A stretch of DNA of 64,000 bases from Lachnospiraceae bacterium. Lineage in GTDB: Bacteria; Bacillota; Clostridia; Lachnospirales; Lachnospiraceae. The notes beneath the pieces are model-generated. The model was not told the origin of the DNA and did no database searches. It saw nothing but the letters and a program-made list of their open reading frames with translations. The translations under genes and the position numbers were made by a program. The stretch is taken from contig JAFZRY010000030.1 in assembly GCA_017619615.1 (NCBI GenBank), positions 59,276 through 123,275 on the forward strand, written 5' to 3'. This document shows positions 24,960-34,800 of the stretch, piece by piece; the stretch's first letter is position 1; every line of letters starts with the position of its first letter.

Positions 24960-25741
24960 CGATCCTGAAGCATGAATTGAAGCGGAACCGGACCTCCTGG
25001 CTGATCTGGGCCGGGGCGATCGGCGCGCTGCTGGTCACCTGCATTTTCCTGTTCCCCGAAATGAAAGACCAGATGGCGGGCGTCGGCGAGATGTTTTCCT
25101 CCATGGGGGCCTTCACCACGGCCTTCGGCATGGACCGCCTGAATTTCGGCACGCTGACCGGCTATTACGCCATTGAGTGCGGCAACGTGCTGGGCCTGGG
25201 CGGCGCGTTCTATGCGGCCCTCACCGGGGCCGGCATGCTGGCCAAGGAGGAGAACGGCCGGACGGGGGAGTTCCTGCTGACGCATCCGGTGAGCCGGCGG
25301 CGCGTCGTAGCGGAAAAACTGCTGGCGCTGGCGGTCCTGATCACGGCCCTGAACCTGGTCATTTACGGGCTGGCCGCGGGCTCGATGCTCGCGATCGGGG
25401 AGCCGGTCCCGTGGAAGGAGCTGAACCTCCTGCATGCGGCGTATTTCCTGATGCAGCTGGAGCTCGGCGCGGTCTGCTTCGGCATCTCCGCGTTCCTGCG
25501 CCGGGGCAGCGCCGGCGTCGGCCTGGGCGTGGCCTTCCTGATGTATTTTCTGAACCTGATCGCGAATATCACGGATTCCGTGAAATTCCTGAAATATATC
25601 ACTCCTTTCGGCTACTGCGACGGGGCGGAAGTGGTCAGCAGCGGCAAACTGGACGGCGCGATGCTCGCCGTCGGCGCGGGGCTGGCTGTCCTGGGGATCC
25701 TGGCCGCCTTCTGGCAGTATGAGAGAAAGGATATCCACTGA
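24956..25741 (+). CDS. ABC-2 type transporter permease
   Basis: A 261-residue membrane protein with six hydrophobic segments. The N-terminal cytoplasmic stretch ILKHELKRNRTSWLIWAG and the LAKEENGRTGEFLLTHPVSRRRVVAEKLLA segment are characteristic of ABC-2 permeases that pair with the upstream ATPase type. The likely function is export of a lipid, drug or peptide; no substrate is evident. Translationally coupled to the ATPase gene. Confidence 0.9.
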   Translation: MTILKHELKRNRTSWLIWAGAIGALLVTCIFLFPEMKDQMAGVGEMFSSMGAFTTAFGMDRLNFGTLTGYYAIECGNVLGLGGAFYAALTGAGMLAKEENGRTGEFLLTHPVSRRRVVAEKLLALAVLITALNLVIYGLAAGSMLAIGEPVPWKELNLLHAAYFLMQLELGAVCFGISAFLRRGSAGVGLGVAFLMYFLNLIANITDSVKFLKYITPFGYCDGAEVVSSGKLDGAMLAVGAGLAVLGILAAFWQYERKDIH

Positions 25742-25756
25742 TATCAGGGAAAAACG

Positions 25757-26467
25757 GTGAAAAAACCGGACCGGTTCATAAAACTTTATCTGATCGCGGA
25801 ACTGCTGCTGCTGATCGCAGTGAAGGCCGCGGATCTGACGGCGGCGCCGGCGTGGACGGTCGGGGCGGCCGGCTTCGCGGCGATCCTGCTCAATGCGGCC
25901 GCCGCGTTCTTTTATTACCGCCGGTACGGGCGGGAGCGGCGCGCCTGGCGGGCCCCGGCCGCTGAGCGGGAAAATCTCGTGGCGTACGCGCTGTTCGTCA
26001 CGCTGGCCGGGGACTTTTTCCTGACCCTGATCGGCACGGAGGCCGTCTTCGTCCCCGGCATCGCACTGTTCTGCCTGGCGGAGATCCTGTACGCGGCGTA
26101 TCTCGGCCCGTGCGCGTGGTCCGTAGCCCTGCAGACCGCGCTGACCGCGGCCGGCCTGGTTGTCCTGCAGCGGACCGGAAACTTCTCCGTCGCCTCCGCG
26201 CTGGGCGCCCTGGATCTTGCGCTCCTGACTGTCAACATGCTTATGGCCTGGACCTCCGCCGCAAAACGGACGTCGCTGCTTTTTAAACTCGGGATCACGC
26301 TGTTTTTCCTCTGCGATTCGTTCATCGCGCTGCGGATGGTGACCGCGGGGACGGTGCGGGACGTTGTCGCATTCATGGTGTGGGTATTCTACGCGCCGTC
26401 GCAGGTGGCGATCACGTTGTCGTATGTGAGGGCGGCGGCGCAGAAGGAGAGCGGCGGAGACGTCTGA
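25757..26467 (+). CDS. YhhN-like membrane protein
   Basis: A 236-residue protein with about eight hydrophobic segments, started at a GTG at 25757 with AGGGA upstream. FVTLAGDFFLTLIG, GIALFCLAEILYAAYL, LFFLCDSFIALRMV and the final VWVFYAPSQVAITLSYVR follow the order of YhhN/TMEM86 proteins, but more divergently than the gene at 15229. It lies 15 bp after the ABC permease and probably shares its transcript. Activity unproven. Confidence 0.7.
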   Translation: MKKPDRFIKLYLIAELLLLIAVKAADLTAAPAWTVGAAGFAAILLNAAAAFFYYRRYGRERRAWRAPAAERENLVAYALFVTLAGDFFLTLIGTEAVFVPGIALFCLAEILYAAYLGPCAWSVALQTALTAAGLVVLQRTGNFSVASALGALDLALLTVNMLMAWTSAAKRTSLLFKLGITLFFLCDSFIALRMVTAGTVRDVVAFMVWVFYAPSQVAITLSYVRAAAQKESGGDV

Positions 26468-26498
26468 AAAAGACAACAGCGGTGCGTCTCCTGACATC

Positions 26499-26538
26499 AA
26501 AAAACCTGACAAAGGAACCGTCCCTTTGTCAGGTTTTT
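26499..26538. terminator. REP-like hairpin acting as a bidirectional terminator
   Basis: Inverted repeat AAAAACCTGACAAAGG / CCCTTTGTCAGGTTTTT around an AACCGT loop. The A run on one side and T run on the other allow intrinsic termination of both convergent units (YhhN-like gene and nhaC). It belongs to the same repeat family as 21858. Confidence 0.8.
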
Positions 26539-26559
26539 CAATTGCGGGAAAAACCGCCC

Positions 26560-26575
26560 GGGGAGAACCGTCCCC
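26560..26575. repeat. short REP-like element at the nhaC stop codon
   Basis: GGGGAGAACCGTCCCC abuts the nhaC stop. Together with the adjoining TTAACCCG it is an inverted copy of parts of the element at 28322-28369 on the other side of nhaC. Confidence 0.6.
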
Positions 26576-28240
26576 TTAACCCGCTTTCTGCTGCGTGCGC
26601 TTGCGAATCAGGAGCAGCACCCCCGCCAGGGCAGCCAACGTGAGGGGGGTGGCGAGCATGGCGGCCGCGCTGCCGGTGGCGTGGCAGATCAGGCCGGCGA
26701 TGAGGTAGCCGGCGGCGCTGACGCCGGCGGCGGTGAAGGCGTAGGGGAGTTGGGTGGAGACGTGGTCCATATGGTTGCACTGGGCGCCGGCGGAGGACAT
26801 GATCGTGGTGTCCGAGATGGGCGAGCAGTGGTCGCCGCAGACCGCACCGGACAGGCAGGCGGCCACGGAGAGCACCAGCATCTCCGAATCCGCCGGGAAG
26901 ATGGCGCAGACGATCGGGATCAGGATCGTGAACGTCCCCCAGCTGGTCCCGGTCGAGAAGGCCAGGAACACGGAGAACAGGAAGATCACGAACGGGATGA
27001 AGATCTGCAGCGACGCCGCGGAGGATTCCACGACCCCGTGCACGAATTCATCGGCCCCCAGCAGGCTCGTCACGCCGGACAGGTTCCAGGACAGGATCAG
27101 GATGATCATCGGCGCGCAGAACGAGCGGAAGCCCGCCGCGAAGCTCTCCATGAAATCCTTGAATTTGATGACGCCGCGCGCCATGTACAGCCAGAGCGTG
27201 ATCAGCAGCGTGACCAGGCCGCCCATGACCATGGCCGACGCGGAGTCCGCGTTCTCGAACGACCGCAGGAACGGTGTGCCGGAGAAGCCGCCGCCCGTGT
27301 AGGCCATGAACAGGACGCAGGAGACGATCAGCACCGCCACCGGGATCAGCAGGTTGGAGAGCCGGCCTTCGCCCGTGGGCTTTTTCTGCTCCTCGGAGTA
27401 CGGCGGCTCGCCCATCGTCAGGCCCTCGCCGGCGGCCGCGCGCTGCTCGTGCAGGCGCATTTTGCCGTAATCGAAGTTCGTGCGGGCGAGCAGGAAGACC
27501 ATGAGGAGCGTGGTCAGCGCGTAGAGGTTATACGGGATGGTGTGCAGGAACATCTGGAAGCCGTTGATGCCGTATTCCTCCGGAATGGAGTAGGAGACGG
27601 CGGCGGCCCAGCAGGAGATCGGGGCGATGATGCAGATCGGGGCCGCGGTGGCGTCGATCAGATAGGCCAGCTTGGCGCGCGAGACGCGGTGCGAATCGGT
27701 GATCGGCCGCATCACGGAGCCGACGGTCATGCAGTTGAAGCCGTCGTCCACGAAGATCATGACGCCCATCACGGCCGTGGCGATCTGCGCGCCGGCGCGG
27801 GATTTGATGCGCTTTTCGGCCCATCGCCCGAACGCGGCGGCCCCGCCGGAGCGGTTCATCAGCACCACGAGCGTGCCCAGCAGGATCACGAAGACCAGGA
27901 TGCGGGCGTGCGAGCCGTCCGTGATCCCGGCGATCAGGCCGCCGTCCTCATGGAACAGCATCGTGTTCAGGGCCAGCTCCGCGTTGCCGCCCGCGTACAG
28001 GAACGCGCCCACCACGACGCCCATGAACAGCGAGGAGTACACCTCCTTCGTGATGAACGCCAGCGTGATGGCGACCAGCGGCGGCAGCAGGGACCAGAAA
28101 CTCGCGTACGAGCGCGGCGCGTAATCCTCCGCCACGCTGTTCGGAGTGTTGAAAGAAACGATTGCTAAAACGATGATTACTGCCAGCACGGCCAGGTGCG
28201 GCAGGAAACGGCGGAAACCGCCCGGACGTTGATCGGACAT
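26576..28240 (-). CDS. Na+/H+ antiporter, NhaC family
   Basis: A 554-residue membrane protein with about twelve hydrophobic segments. It is started at the ATG whose first base is 28240, since AAAGGAG lies at the right distance; two earlier in-frame starts lack one. Family motifs include GVMIFVDDGFNCMTVGSVMRP, DATAAPICIIAPISCWAA, FSTGTSWGTFTILIPI and GAVCGDHCSPISDTTIMSS, which define the NhaC superfamily. It probably exchanges Na+ for H+ or an organic solute. REP-like elements flank it on both sides. Confidence 0.9.
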   Translation of the reverse strand: MSDQRPGGFRRFLPHLAVLAVIIVLAIVSFNTPNSVAEDYAPRSYASFWSLLPPLVAITLAFITKEVYSSLFMGVVVGAFLYAGGNAELALNTMLFHEDGGLIAGITDGSHARILVFVILLGTLVVLMNRSGGAAAFGRWAEKRIKSRAGAQIATAVMGVMIFVDDGFNCMTVGSVMRPITDSHRVSRAKLAYLIDATAAPICIIAPISCWAAAVSYSIPEEYGINGFQMFLHTIPYNLYALTTLLMVFLLARTNFDYGKMRLHEQRAAAGEGLTMGEPPYSEEQKKPTGEGRLSNLLIPVAVLIVSCVLFMAYTGGGFSGTPFLRSFENADSASAMVMGGLVTLLITLWLYMARGVIKFKDFMESFAAGFRSFCAPMIILILSWNLSGVTSLLGADEFVHGVVESSAASLQIFIPFVIFLFSVFLAFSTGTSWGTFTILIPIVCAIFPADSEMLVLSVAACLSGAVCGDHCSPISDTTIMSSAGAQCNHMDHVSTQLPYAFTAAGVSAAGYLIAGLICHATGSAAAMLATPLTLAALAGVLLLIRKRTQQKAG

Positions 28241-28289
28241 GGGACACGCTCCTTTGAAACGGATCATAAAAATATACAACTATGTCTAT

Positions 28290-28316
28290 ATTATAACAAA
28301 ACGCGGCAGACTGCAA
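28290..28316 (-). promoter_or_regulatory. possible promoter of nhaC
   Basis: On the minus strand TATAAT (complement of 28290-28295) is perfect. TTGCAG lies 15 bp upstream (complement of 28311-28316), a short spacer. The stretch is strikingly A+T-rich for the region. Confidence 0.4.
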
Positions 28317-28321
28317 GGGGG

Positions 28322-28369
28322 ACAGGCGGGTTAAGGGTGGGTTATGAGAACCGTCCCCGTAACCCACCC
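28322..28369. repeat. REP-like hairpin between nhaC and the cyclophilin gene
   Basis: Perfect arms GGGTGGGTTA (28335-28344) and TAACCCACCC (28360-28369) enclose GAGAACCGTCCCC. A partial copy GGCGGGTTAAGGG lies just before. Same core as the elements at 26499 and 26560. Confidence 0.65.
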
Positions 28370-28379
28370 GGACGACCCC

Positions 28380-28408
28380 TTGCGGAGCGGGCGGAAAAAT
28401 GGTACACT
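28380..28408 (+). promoter_or_regulatory. promoter of the cyclophilin-helicase unit
   Basis: TTGCGG (28380-28385), 17-bp spacer, TACACT (28403-28408) preceded by TGG. Moderate match; it lies 33 bp upstream of the gene start. Confidence 0.5.
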
Positions 28409-28441
28409 GGAGCCGCGCGGAAGGCGCAGGAGGAAAATGAC

Positions 28442-29032
28442 ATGAAAAAGACTGTTTTACTGATACTGGCGGCTGTGATGGCGCTCTCGCTCTGCGCCTG
28501 CGGCGGGAAGAAAAAGACGGACAGCGACAGCGAGTGGGGCAAAACGCGCCACGCGGAGATCACGATCAGGGATTACGGGACCGTGAAGCTGGAACTGTAT
28601 GAGGAAGTCGCGCCGATCACGGTGGCGAATTTCATCAGTCTGGCGCAGCAGGGCTTTTACGACGGGCTGACGTTTCACCGGATCATGGACGGGTTCATGA
28701 TCCAGGGCGGGGCGGCGAACGCGGACAGCAAGATCAAGCCGGTGGCCATCAAGGGCGAATTCAGTTCGAACGGGGTGGAGAACCCCATCAAGCACGTGGA
28801 CGGGGTCATTTCGATGGCGCGGACCTCGAAGAAGGACAGTGCGACCTCCCAGTTCTTCATCATGGTGGGCGAGGCGCCGCATCTGGACGGGAATTACGCT
28901 GCGTTCGGGAAGGTGACCGAGGGCCTGGACATCGTGAAGAAGATCGCGAAAGACGCGAAGCCGACCGATAACAACGGGACGATCCCGGCGGATCAGCAGC
29001 CGGTGATCGAAAAGATCGTCATTACGGATTAA
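28442..29032 (+). CDS. lipoprotein peptidyl-prolyl cis-trans isomerase (cyclophilin)
   Basis: A 196-residue protein, started at the ATG at 28442 with CAGGAGGA upstream. The signal peptide ends in LSLCAC, a lipobox with Cys lipidation near residue 18-20. A cyclophilin domain follows: GFYDGLTFHRIMDGFMIQGG with the catalytic arginine of FHR, SMARTSKKDSATSQFFIM, and FGKVTEGLDIV. It probably aids folding of exported proteins at the outer face of the membrane. The helicase gene follows after 2 bp. Confidence 0.93.
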   Translation: MKKTVLLILAAVMALSLCACGGKKKTDSDSEWGKTRHAEITIRDYGTVKLELYEEVAPITVANFISLAQQGFYDGLTFHRIMDGFMIQGGAANADSKIKPVAIKGEFSSNGVENPIKHVDGVISMARTSKKDSATSQFFIMVGEAPHLDGNYAAFGKVTEGLDIVKKIAKDAKPTDNNGTIPADQQPVIEKIVITD

Positions 29033-29034
29033 GA

Positions 29035-31476
29035 ATGAGAGATTATAAACTGACGCGGGGCCTGAATCCGAAAAAAGCCCCGCTGCTGGCGCTGGCGCAG
29101 TACTGCGCGGCGGCGGATATCGCGGAAGAAGAGCTGCAGGCGCAGCGGACGGCGGTGAGGGACTGCCTGGGGGCGTTCCTCGCCTCTTTGGTATGGGACG
29201 AGCCCGCGGAGGCGGAGCTGTCGGTCTCCGACCTGATCTACAACGGCCTGCCCGGTATCCCGCCGGCCCACGAAGGCGCGGAGGAAACGCTGCGGGCCGC
29301 CTGGGACTGCATATTAAAAGAAGTGGCCGGCGCGTCGTTCGCCCGGGGCTTCCGCGCGGGCTTTTCCCGCCCGCGGGAACTCGCGGAGCGGCTGCGCAAG
29401 GACGTCAAGTTCCCGCTGGATTCGCCCCTGGAAGTGATCTTCCCGGCCGACCTCTGGGCCCTGACCCTGGCCGACCTGACTGACCGCTACGGCGAAGCGG
29501 CGGATTTCGTCCTCTCCGAGCGCGACCGCTACCAGCGCGACCGCGAAGAGGCCAAAGCCCGCCAGGAGGCGCAGCTGAAGGAGCAGGCAGCCGCGGTCCC
29601 CTACGACGGCGAGCCCGGCAAACTCTACGGCCGTCACAACGCGGACGAACTGGAGGACCTGAAGGACCGCTACACGCGCGAGGAGATCGGCCTCCTGCAT
29701 CTGGCCGGCAAGATCCGCCTGGCCTACAGCCTGCAGAAATTCTACCGGGTCGGGAAGGACCCGGGCCCGGACAAGGCCGGCTATCACCTGGATTTCGTCC
29801 CGGATTACCATTGCGCCGTGACCCGCGACCGCTTCAAAGCCCTGACCGCGGCCTATGAAGCGGAGATCCGCCGGGACCGCGACGCGGCGCTCGAGGAGGC
29901 GCGCGCGAAAAACAAGGAGCGCAACGACCGGAAACGGCGCAACGCCGCCATCCGCACGGCCATCGTCAATTCCATCCCCGAGAATTACATCGATTTCTTC
30001 CCGCTGGCGCGCGCGATGTCGCGCCACTTCGTCCTGCATATCGGCCCCACCAACTCCGGCAAGACGCACGACGCTATCGAGGCCCTGAAGACCGCGGAAA
30101 ACGGCATCTACCTGGGCCCGCTCCGCCTGCTCGCCTTCGAGCAGTACGAGGCGCTGAACGAGGCGGGCTGCCCCTGCAGCCTGGTGACCGGCGAGGAGCG
30201 GCTGGAGGTTCCCGGCGCGCGGTATCAGGCGTCCACGGTAGAGATGCTGAACACGGAGCGCGAATACGAGGTCGCGGTGATCGACGAGGCCCAGATGATC
30301 GGCGACCCGGACCGCGGCGGCGCCTGGACCCGGGCGGTCCTGGGCGTCTGCGCCGGGGAAGTGCACGTCTGCGCGGCTCCGATCGCCAAAAACCTGCTGG
30401 TGCGCCTGATCAAAGACTGCGGCGACACGTACGAGATCGTCCAGCACCGCCGCATGACGCCGCTCAAAGTGGAGCGCGCAGAATTCACGCTGGACAGCGA
30501 CGTGCTCCCCGGCGACGCGCTGATCGTCTTCTCCAAAAAAAGCGTCCACGGCGTAGGCGCCTACCTCCAGCAGCGGGGCTACCGCTGCAGCGTCGTCTAC
30601 GGCGCGCTGCCCTACGACGTGCGCCGGGAGCAGGCCAAGCTGTTCGCGGGGGGCGACACGGACGTCGTCGTGGCCACGGACGCCATCGGCATGGGCATGA
30701 ACCTGCCCATCCGCCGCATCATTTTCCTGGAGCAGGAGAAATTCGACGGCTACGAGGTGCGGCCGCTCAGGACCGAGGAGATCAAGCAGATCGCTGGCCG
30801 CGCGGGCCGCTACGGGATCTACCCCGAAGGCCTGGTGAACAGCCCGGAGGGCAAGGCGCGCATCCGCGAAGCACTGGAGACGCGCAGCGACGCGGTCAAA
30901 AGCGCGGTGATCGACTTCCCCGAGTCCCTGCTGGGCGTGGACGCACCGCTCGTGGAGATCATCCAGCGCTGGATCCAGATCGAGATCAAACCCGGCTACA
31001 CGCGTGCGGATCCCGCCCGCATGCTGAAACTCTGCAAAATGATCAGCGACCTCTCGGAGGACAAGCGCTTCCTCTACGACTGCATCAGCATGACCTTCGA
31101 CGAGGAGGACGAGGAGCTGCTCTACGTCTGGCGCGTGATGTGCGCGAAGGAGGCGGCCGGAGCAGTCTTTCCGGTGGAGCGTTCGCTGCCCGGGGAGGAG
31201 GAGATCAAAGCCCAGGACAACATGAACGAACTGGAGCAGTCCTTCCGCCTGTGCGACCTTCTGTACGGCTACTGCGAGAAGTTCGGCCACACGGAATTCC
31301 GCGAGGAGATCATGAGCCGCAAGAACCTGATCTCCGGGCAGATGACCGATATCCTGGCCCGCCAGTCCTTGAGCGGCAAGAAATGCCCGCGCTGCGGAAG
31401 GGCCCTGCCGTGGAATTATCCGTACCGTCTCTGCGACGCCTGTTTCAAGCGCGAACGAAACCGATTTCGGAAGTGA
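29035..31476 (+). CDS. SUV3-like superfamily 2 helicase
   Basis: An 813-residue protein. The N-terminal ~300 residues are helical and charged, without a recognised domain. The helicase core starts with Walker A GPTNSGKT at residues 337-344. LGPLRLLAFEQYEALN, the DEAQ box at 417-420 (VIDEAQMIGD), VFSKKSVHGVGAYLQ, ATDAIGMGMNLPIRRIIF and QIAGRAGRYG follow. This order is that of the SUV3/mitochondrial RNA helicase group. A C-terminal four-cysteine zinc ribbon (CPRCG near residue 784, CDAC shortly after) ends it. An RNA helicase role is inferred. It lies 2 bp after the cyclophilin gene. Confidence 0.88.
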   Translation: MRDYKLTRGLNPKKAPLLALAQYCAAADIAEEELQAQRTAVRDCLGAFLASLVWDEPAEAELSVSDLIYNGLPGIPPAHEGAEETLRAAWDCILKEVAGASFARGFRAGFSRPRELAERLRKDVKFPLDSPLEVIFPADLWALTLADLTDRYGEAADFVLSERDRYQRDREEAKARQEAQLKEQAAAVPYDGEPGKLYGRHNADELEDLKDRYTREEIGLLHLAGKIRLAYSLQKFYRVGKDPGPDKAGYHLDFVPDYHCAVTRDRFKALTAAYEAEIRRDRDAALEEARAKNKERNDRKRRNAAIRTAIVNSIPENYIDFFPLARAMSRHFVLHIGPTNSGKTHDAIEALKTAENGIYLGPLRLLAFEQYEALNEAGCPCSLVTGEERLEVPGARYQASTVEMLNTEREYEVAVIDEAQMIGDPDRGGAWTRAVLGVCAGEVHVCAAPIAKNLLVRLIKDCGDTYEIVQHRRMTPLKVERAEFTLDSDVLPGDALIVFSKKSVHGVGAYLQQRGYRCSVVYGALPYDVRREQAKLFAGGDTDVVVATDAIGMGMNLPIRRIIFLEQEKFDGYEVRPLRTEEIKQIAGRAGRYGIYPEGLVNSPEGKARIREALETRSDAVKSAVIDFPESLLGVDAPLVEIIQRWIQIEIKPGYTRADPARMLKLCKMISDLSEDKRFLYDCISMTFDEEDEELLYVWRVMCAKEAAGAVFPVERSLPGEEEIKAQDNMNELEQSFRLCDLLYGYCEKFGHTEFREEIMSRKNLISGQMTDILARQSLSGKKCPRCGRALPWNYPYRLCDACFKRERNRFRK

Positions 31477-31503
31477 AAAAGGCCTCATTGGAGGCCTTTT
31501 GTC
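31476..31503 (+). terminator. rho-independent terminator after the helicase gene
   Basis: AAAAGGCCTC, loop ATTG, GAGGCCTTTT: perfect 10-bp stem ending in T's. The 3' arm begins 14 bp after the stop codon. It opens the 340-bp gap 31477-31816, which holds a second terminator, a promoter and a structured leader. Confidence 0.88.
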
Positions 31504-31557
31504 AGCCGCAAACGGTTTTACAACAGAACAAATTCCGCATAATTCACATAAAACAGG

Positions 31558-31603
31558 TCGTATCTGTTGACAAAACGCCGAAACAGATACGATTTTTAAT
31601 TTT
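31558..31603 (+). terminator. second terminator
   Basis: TCGTATCTGTT / AACAGATACGA, an 11-bp perfect stem with a 13-base loop, followed by TTTTTAATTTTT. It insulates the subtilase gene from the helicase unit. Confidence 0.85.
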
Positions 31604-31661
31604 TGACCGCCTTCCGCTTTCCCCCCTTCCCCGCCCCCCCGAAAACCGGCGTTTATTCCTC

Positions 31662-31690
31662 TTGAGAATTATGAGAAAAACCTGTATCAT
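31662..31690 (+). promoter_or_regulatory. promoter of the first giant subtilase gene
   Basis: TTGAGA (31662-31667), 17-bp spacer, TATCAT (31685-31690). The spacer and flanks (GAGAAAAAC, GAAAACCG upstream) are shared with the promoter of the second paralogue at 39840. Confidence 0.8.
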
Positions 31691-31700
31691 TGTTCCTTGG

Positions 31701-31813
31701 TGAGAAGAACGTGGCAGATATCGTCAAAGGCCTGCGGCGGAACAGGTCCGGGTCGAAGTCTGTTTGCATACCGGCGTTTCCGCGCCGGCTAAAATAATAA
31801 ATAAGGAGAAAAA
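31701..31813 (+). ncRNA. structured 5' leader of subtilase 1 (shared with subtilase 2)
   Basis: About 110 bases between the promoter and the start codon are conserved with the leader of the second subtilase gene: GAGAAGAAC, GCAGATATCGTC, then GGCCTGCGGCGGAACAGGTC. Two hairpins can form: GGCCTG/CAGGTC (31729-31748) with an 8-base loop, and CCGGCG/CGCCGG (31771-31788). In the paralogue the second stem is CTGGCG/CGCCAG, a compensatory change, which supports a real RNA structure. No riboswitch class that I know matches. The AAGGAG ribosome site follows after a short A-rich stretch. Confidence 0.65.
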
Positions 31814-31816
31814 AGA

Positions 31817-34800
31817 ATGAAGAATTCACCTCTGACCAGGCGTCTTCTTTCCGTGGTGCTGGCACTGGCGATGTCCGTCGCCCTGCTGACACCCGTTTCT
31901 TTGGCGAGAGCCGAAGAAGCAGCGCCTGCTCTGGAAGAACTCGAACTCACTCCGGTGGATCCCGGCACGCTGCAGTCGCAGAAGCTGCAGGAGGTCCCCG
32001 AAGCCCCCGTTGTGGAGAAGTACAGCGCGGCGGACACGGTCCGTGTCTCCATCGTGCTGGAAAAGGCTTCCACGATCGCGGCCGGCTACAGCCTGGACCG
32101 CATCGCCTACAATGAGCAGGCGAAGGCCTACCGCCGGGAGCTGAAGAGCGAACAGGCGGAGATGGCGGCCCGGATCGGAAACGTGCTCGGCTGCAGACTG
32201 GATGTCAAGGTCAACCTGACTCTGGTAGCCAACATCATTTCCGCTAACGTGCTGTACGGCCAGATCGATGCCATCAAGGCCGTCCCCGGCGTCAAGGATG
32301 TTTTCATCGAAAACATTTATGAACTGGATGAGAACGAAACGGTCGAACCGCAGACCGCCACATCCGCTCTGATGACGGGCACCAATATCGCCTGGGCCGC
32401 CGGCTATACCGGCGCCGGCAGCAAGATCGCCATCATCGACACCGGTATCGACGCGGACCATCTGTCGTTCGACGAAGGCGCTTTTGCGTATTCCCTGGCT
32501 CAGAACGCCGAGGCCGCCGGCCTCAGCGCGGAAGAGTACCTGGCGTCCCTGGACCTGCTGGATGAAGCCAAGATCGCCGAAGTGGCGGATCAGCTGAACC
32601 GGCCGATCGACGCCTCCCAGGCTTACATCAACGCGAAGCTTCCTTTCGGCTACAACTACGCGTCCAACAACTATGACAGCTCGCACCTGAACGACAACGC
32701 CTCCAACCACGGCTCTCACGTCGCGGGCATTGCCGCTGCCAACAAGTACATCCCGACGGATGACGGCTACGAGCTGGCGCTGGACAGTGTGATCGTCCAG
32801 GGCATGGCCCCGGATGCGCAGATCCTGACCATGAAGGTGTTCAACTCCACCGGTACCGCCGATTCGGACTACATGGACGCCATTGAAGACGCCATCATCC
32901 TCGGCGCGGATGCCGCCAACCTGTCCCTCGGCTCCGGCGTGGCGGGCAAGACCTTCTCCGACGGCTATGAAGACGTCATGGACATGCTGGTCGAAAACGG
33001 CATGGTCGTTGCCATCTCCGCTGGCAATGCGTATTCCTGGTATGACACCCCTTACCCGGATGCGAACTCCTCCGACATGTACGGCTATCTGTACGCGGAC
33101 GACGTCAAGCAGGACACGGTCGGCTCCCCGGGCTCCTTCCCGAACGCCCTGACCGTGGCTTCCGTGGACAACGCCGGCACGACCGGCATGCCGATCAAGT
33201 TCGGCGACCTGGCTGTATTTTATAATGAAAGCCAGTATACGAACGAACCGATCGCGACCCTGGCCCCCCAGAATCCCATCGAATACGTGCTGGTCGACAG
33301 CGTAGGCGTTACGCCGCTGACGTCCGCCGACAATGATACCGGCGCCAGTGCGATCGGTACCGAAAACGACGATTTCGCCCAGCTGGGCAGCGAAGTGCTG
33401 GCCGGCAAGGTCGCCCTCTGCTGGCGCGGCAGTTCCTCCTTCTACGTGAAGGCGGAAGCGGCCGTGGCGCAGGGCGCGATCGGCGTGATCATCATGAACA
33501 ACAAGGCCGAGATGATCGGCATGAACCTGCAGGATTACACGCAGACGGCCCCCGTCGTCCTGATCCCTCTGGCGGACGGCGAAGCGATCCTGGCGCAGTC
33601 CGAAGAGGCGGAAACGGAAGACGGCCTGCTGTACTATACCGGCACGATGACGATCACGGACAAGATCGAAGCCTCTGACGTCGACATCTCCGACGGCGTG
33701 GTCCAGGCTTCCGACTTCTCCTCCTGGGGCATTCCGGAATCCCTGATCATGAAACCCGAGATCATGGCTCCCGGCGGGAACATCTATTCTGTGAACGGCG
33801 CCAGCCAGGCGGACAACGTGACGGCGCACGATCAGTACATCGCCTATTCCGGCACTTCCATGGCGGCGCCTCAGGTGGCCGGCATGGCTGCGGTCATGGC
33901 GCAGTACATCCGCGAAAATGATCTGGTCGAAAAGACCGGCCTCTCCGCCCGCCAGCTGACCAACTCCCTGCTGATGGGCACCGCCGTCCCCGTCTATGAC
34001 AGCTACGGCGACTACTGGTCCGTCCTGAAGGTCGGCGCCGGCCTGGCCAACGTCGGCAGCGCCGTCATGGCCACTTCCTACATCCTGATGGATGAGGACG
34101 CGACCCTGTTCCCGGATTCCGCCGCCGACGGCAAAGTCAAGGCGGAGCTGGGCGACGATCCCGGACGCACCGGCGAATACAGCTACGGTTTCACCGTGTA
34201 TCCGCTGGGCGGATCCAAGGAATTCACCCTGCGCACCGACATCTTCACCCAGTGGCTGGCCGGCGACGCCGGCTACGGCATGCTGCAGGATTACGCCACG
34301 ATCCTCCTGGGCTCCGAAACGACCTACGAGGTCAACGGTCAGACCTATGAAAACGTGATCGCGCTGGATGCGGACGTCAACATGGACGGCGTGACCGATG
34401 AAGAGGACGCGCAGGCGATCCTGCACCACGTCACCGGCTTCTATGCCGATGATGAAGTCCCGTTCGACGCGGAAGCGGCCGACGTGGACGGCGACCGCGC
34501 CATCACCACCGTCGACGCCCGCCTGATCCTGGAAGCGGCCGCCACGCCGGCTGTCAAGATCAACGGGCCGGCCCACGTCACCGTGAACATCAAGCTGGAT
34601 CCGGCCGACGTCGCGTTCCTGAACAATTACTTCACCGGCGGCTTCTTCGTGGAAGGCTACACCTATCTGGAGCCCGTCGCCACGGAAGAAGGCGCGCTGA
34701 CCGACGTGGTCCAGTCCGTTCCGATCCTCGGCTTCTGCGGCTCCTGGACGGATGCGGCCATGTTTGACCGCACGTCCGTGATCGACGAAGCGTACGGGAC

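Noticed and set aside
31701-31813. Assignment of the subtilase leaders to a known riboswitch (c-di-GMP, fluoride, preQ1 and others)
   Set aside because: The conserved bases of these classes are not present; only a generic structured leader can be supported.
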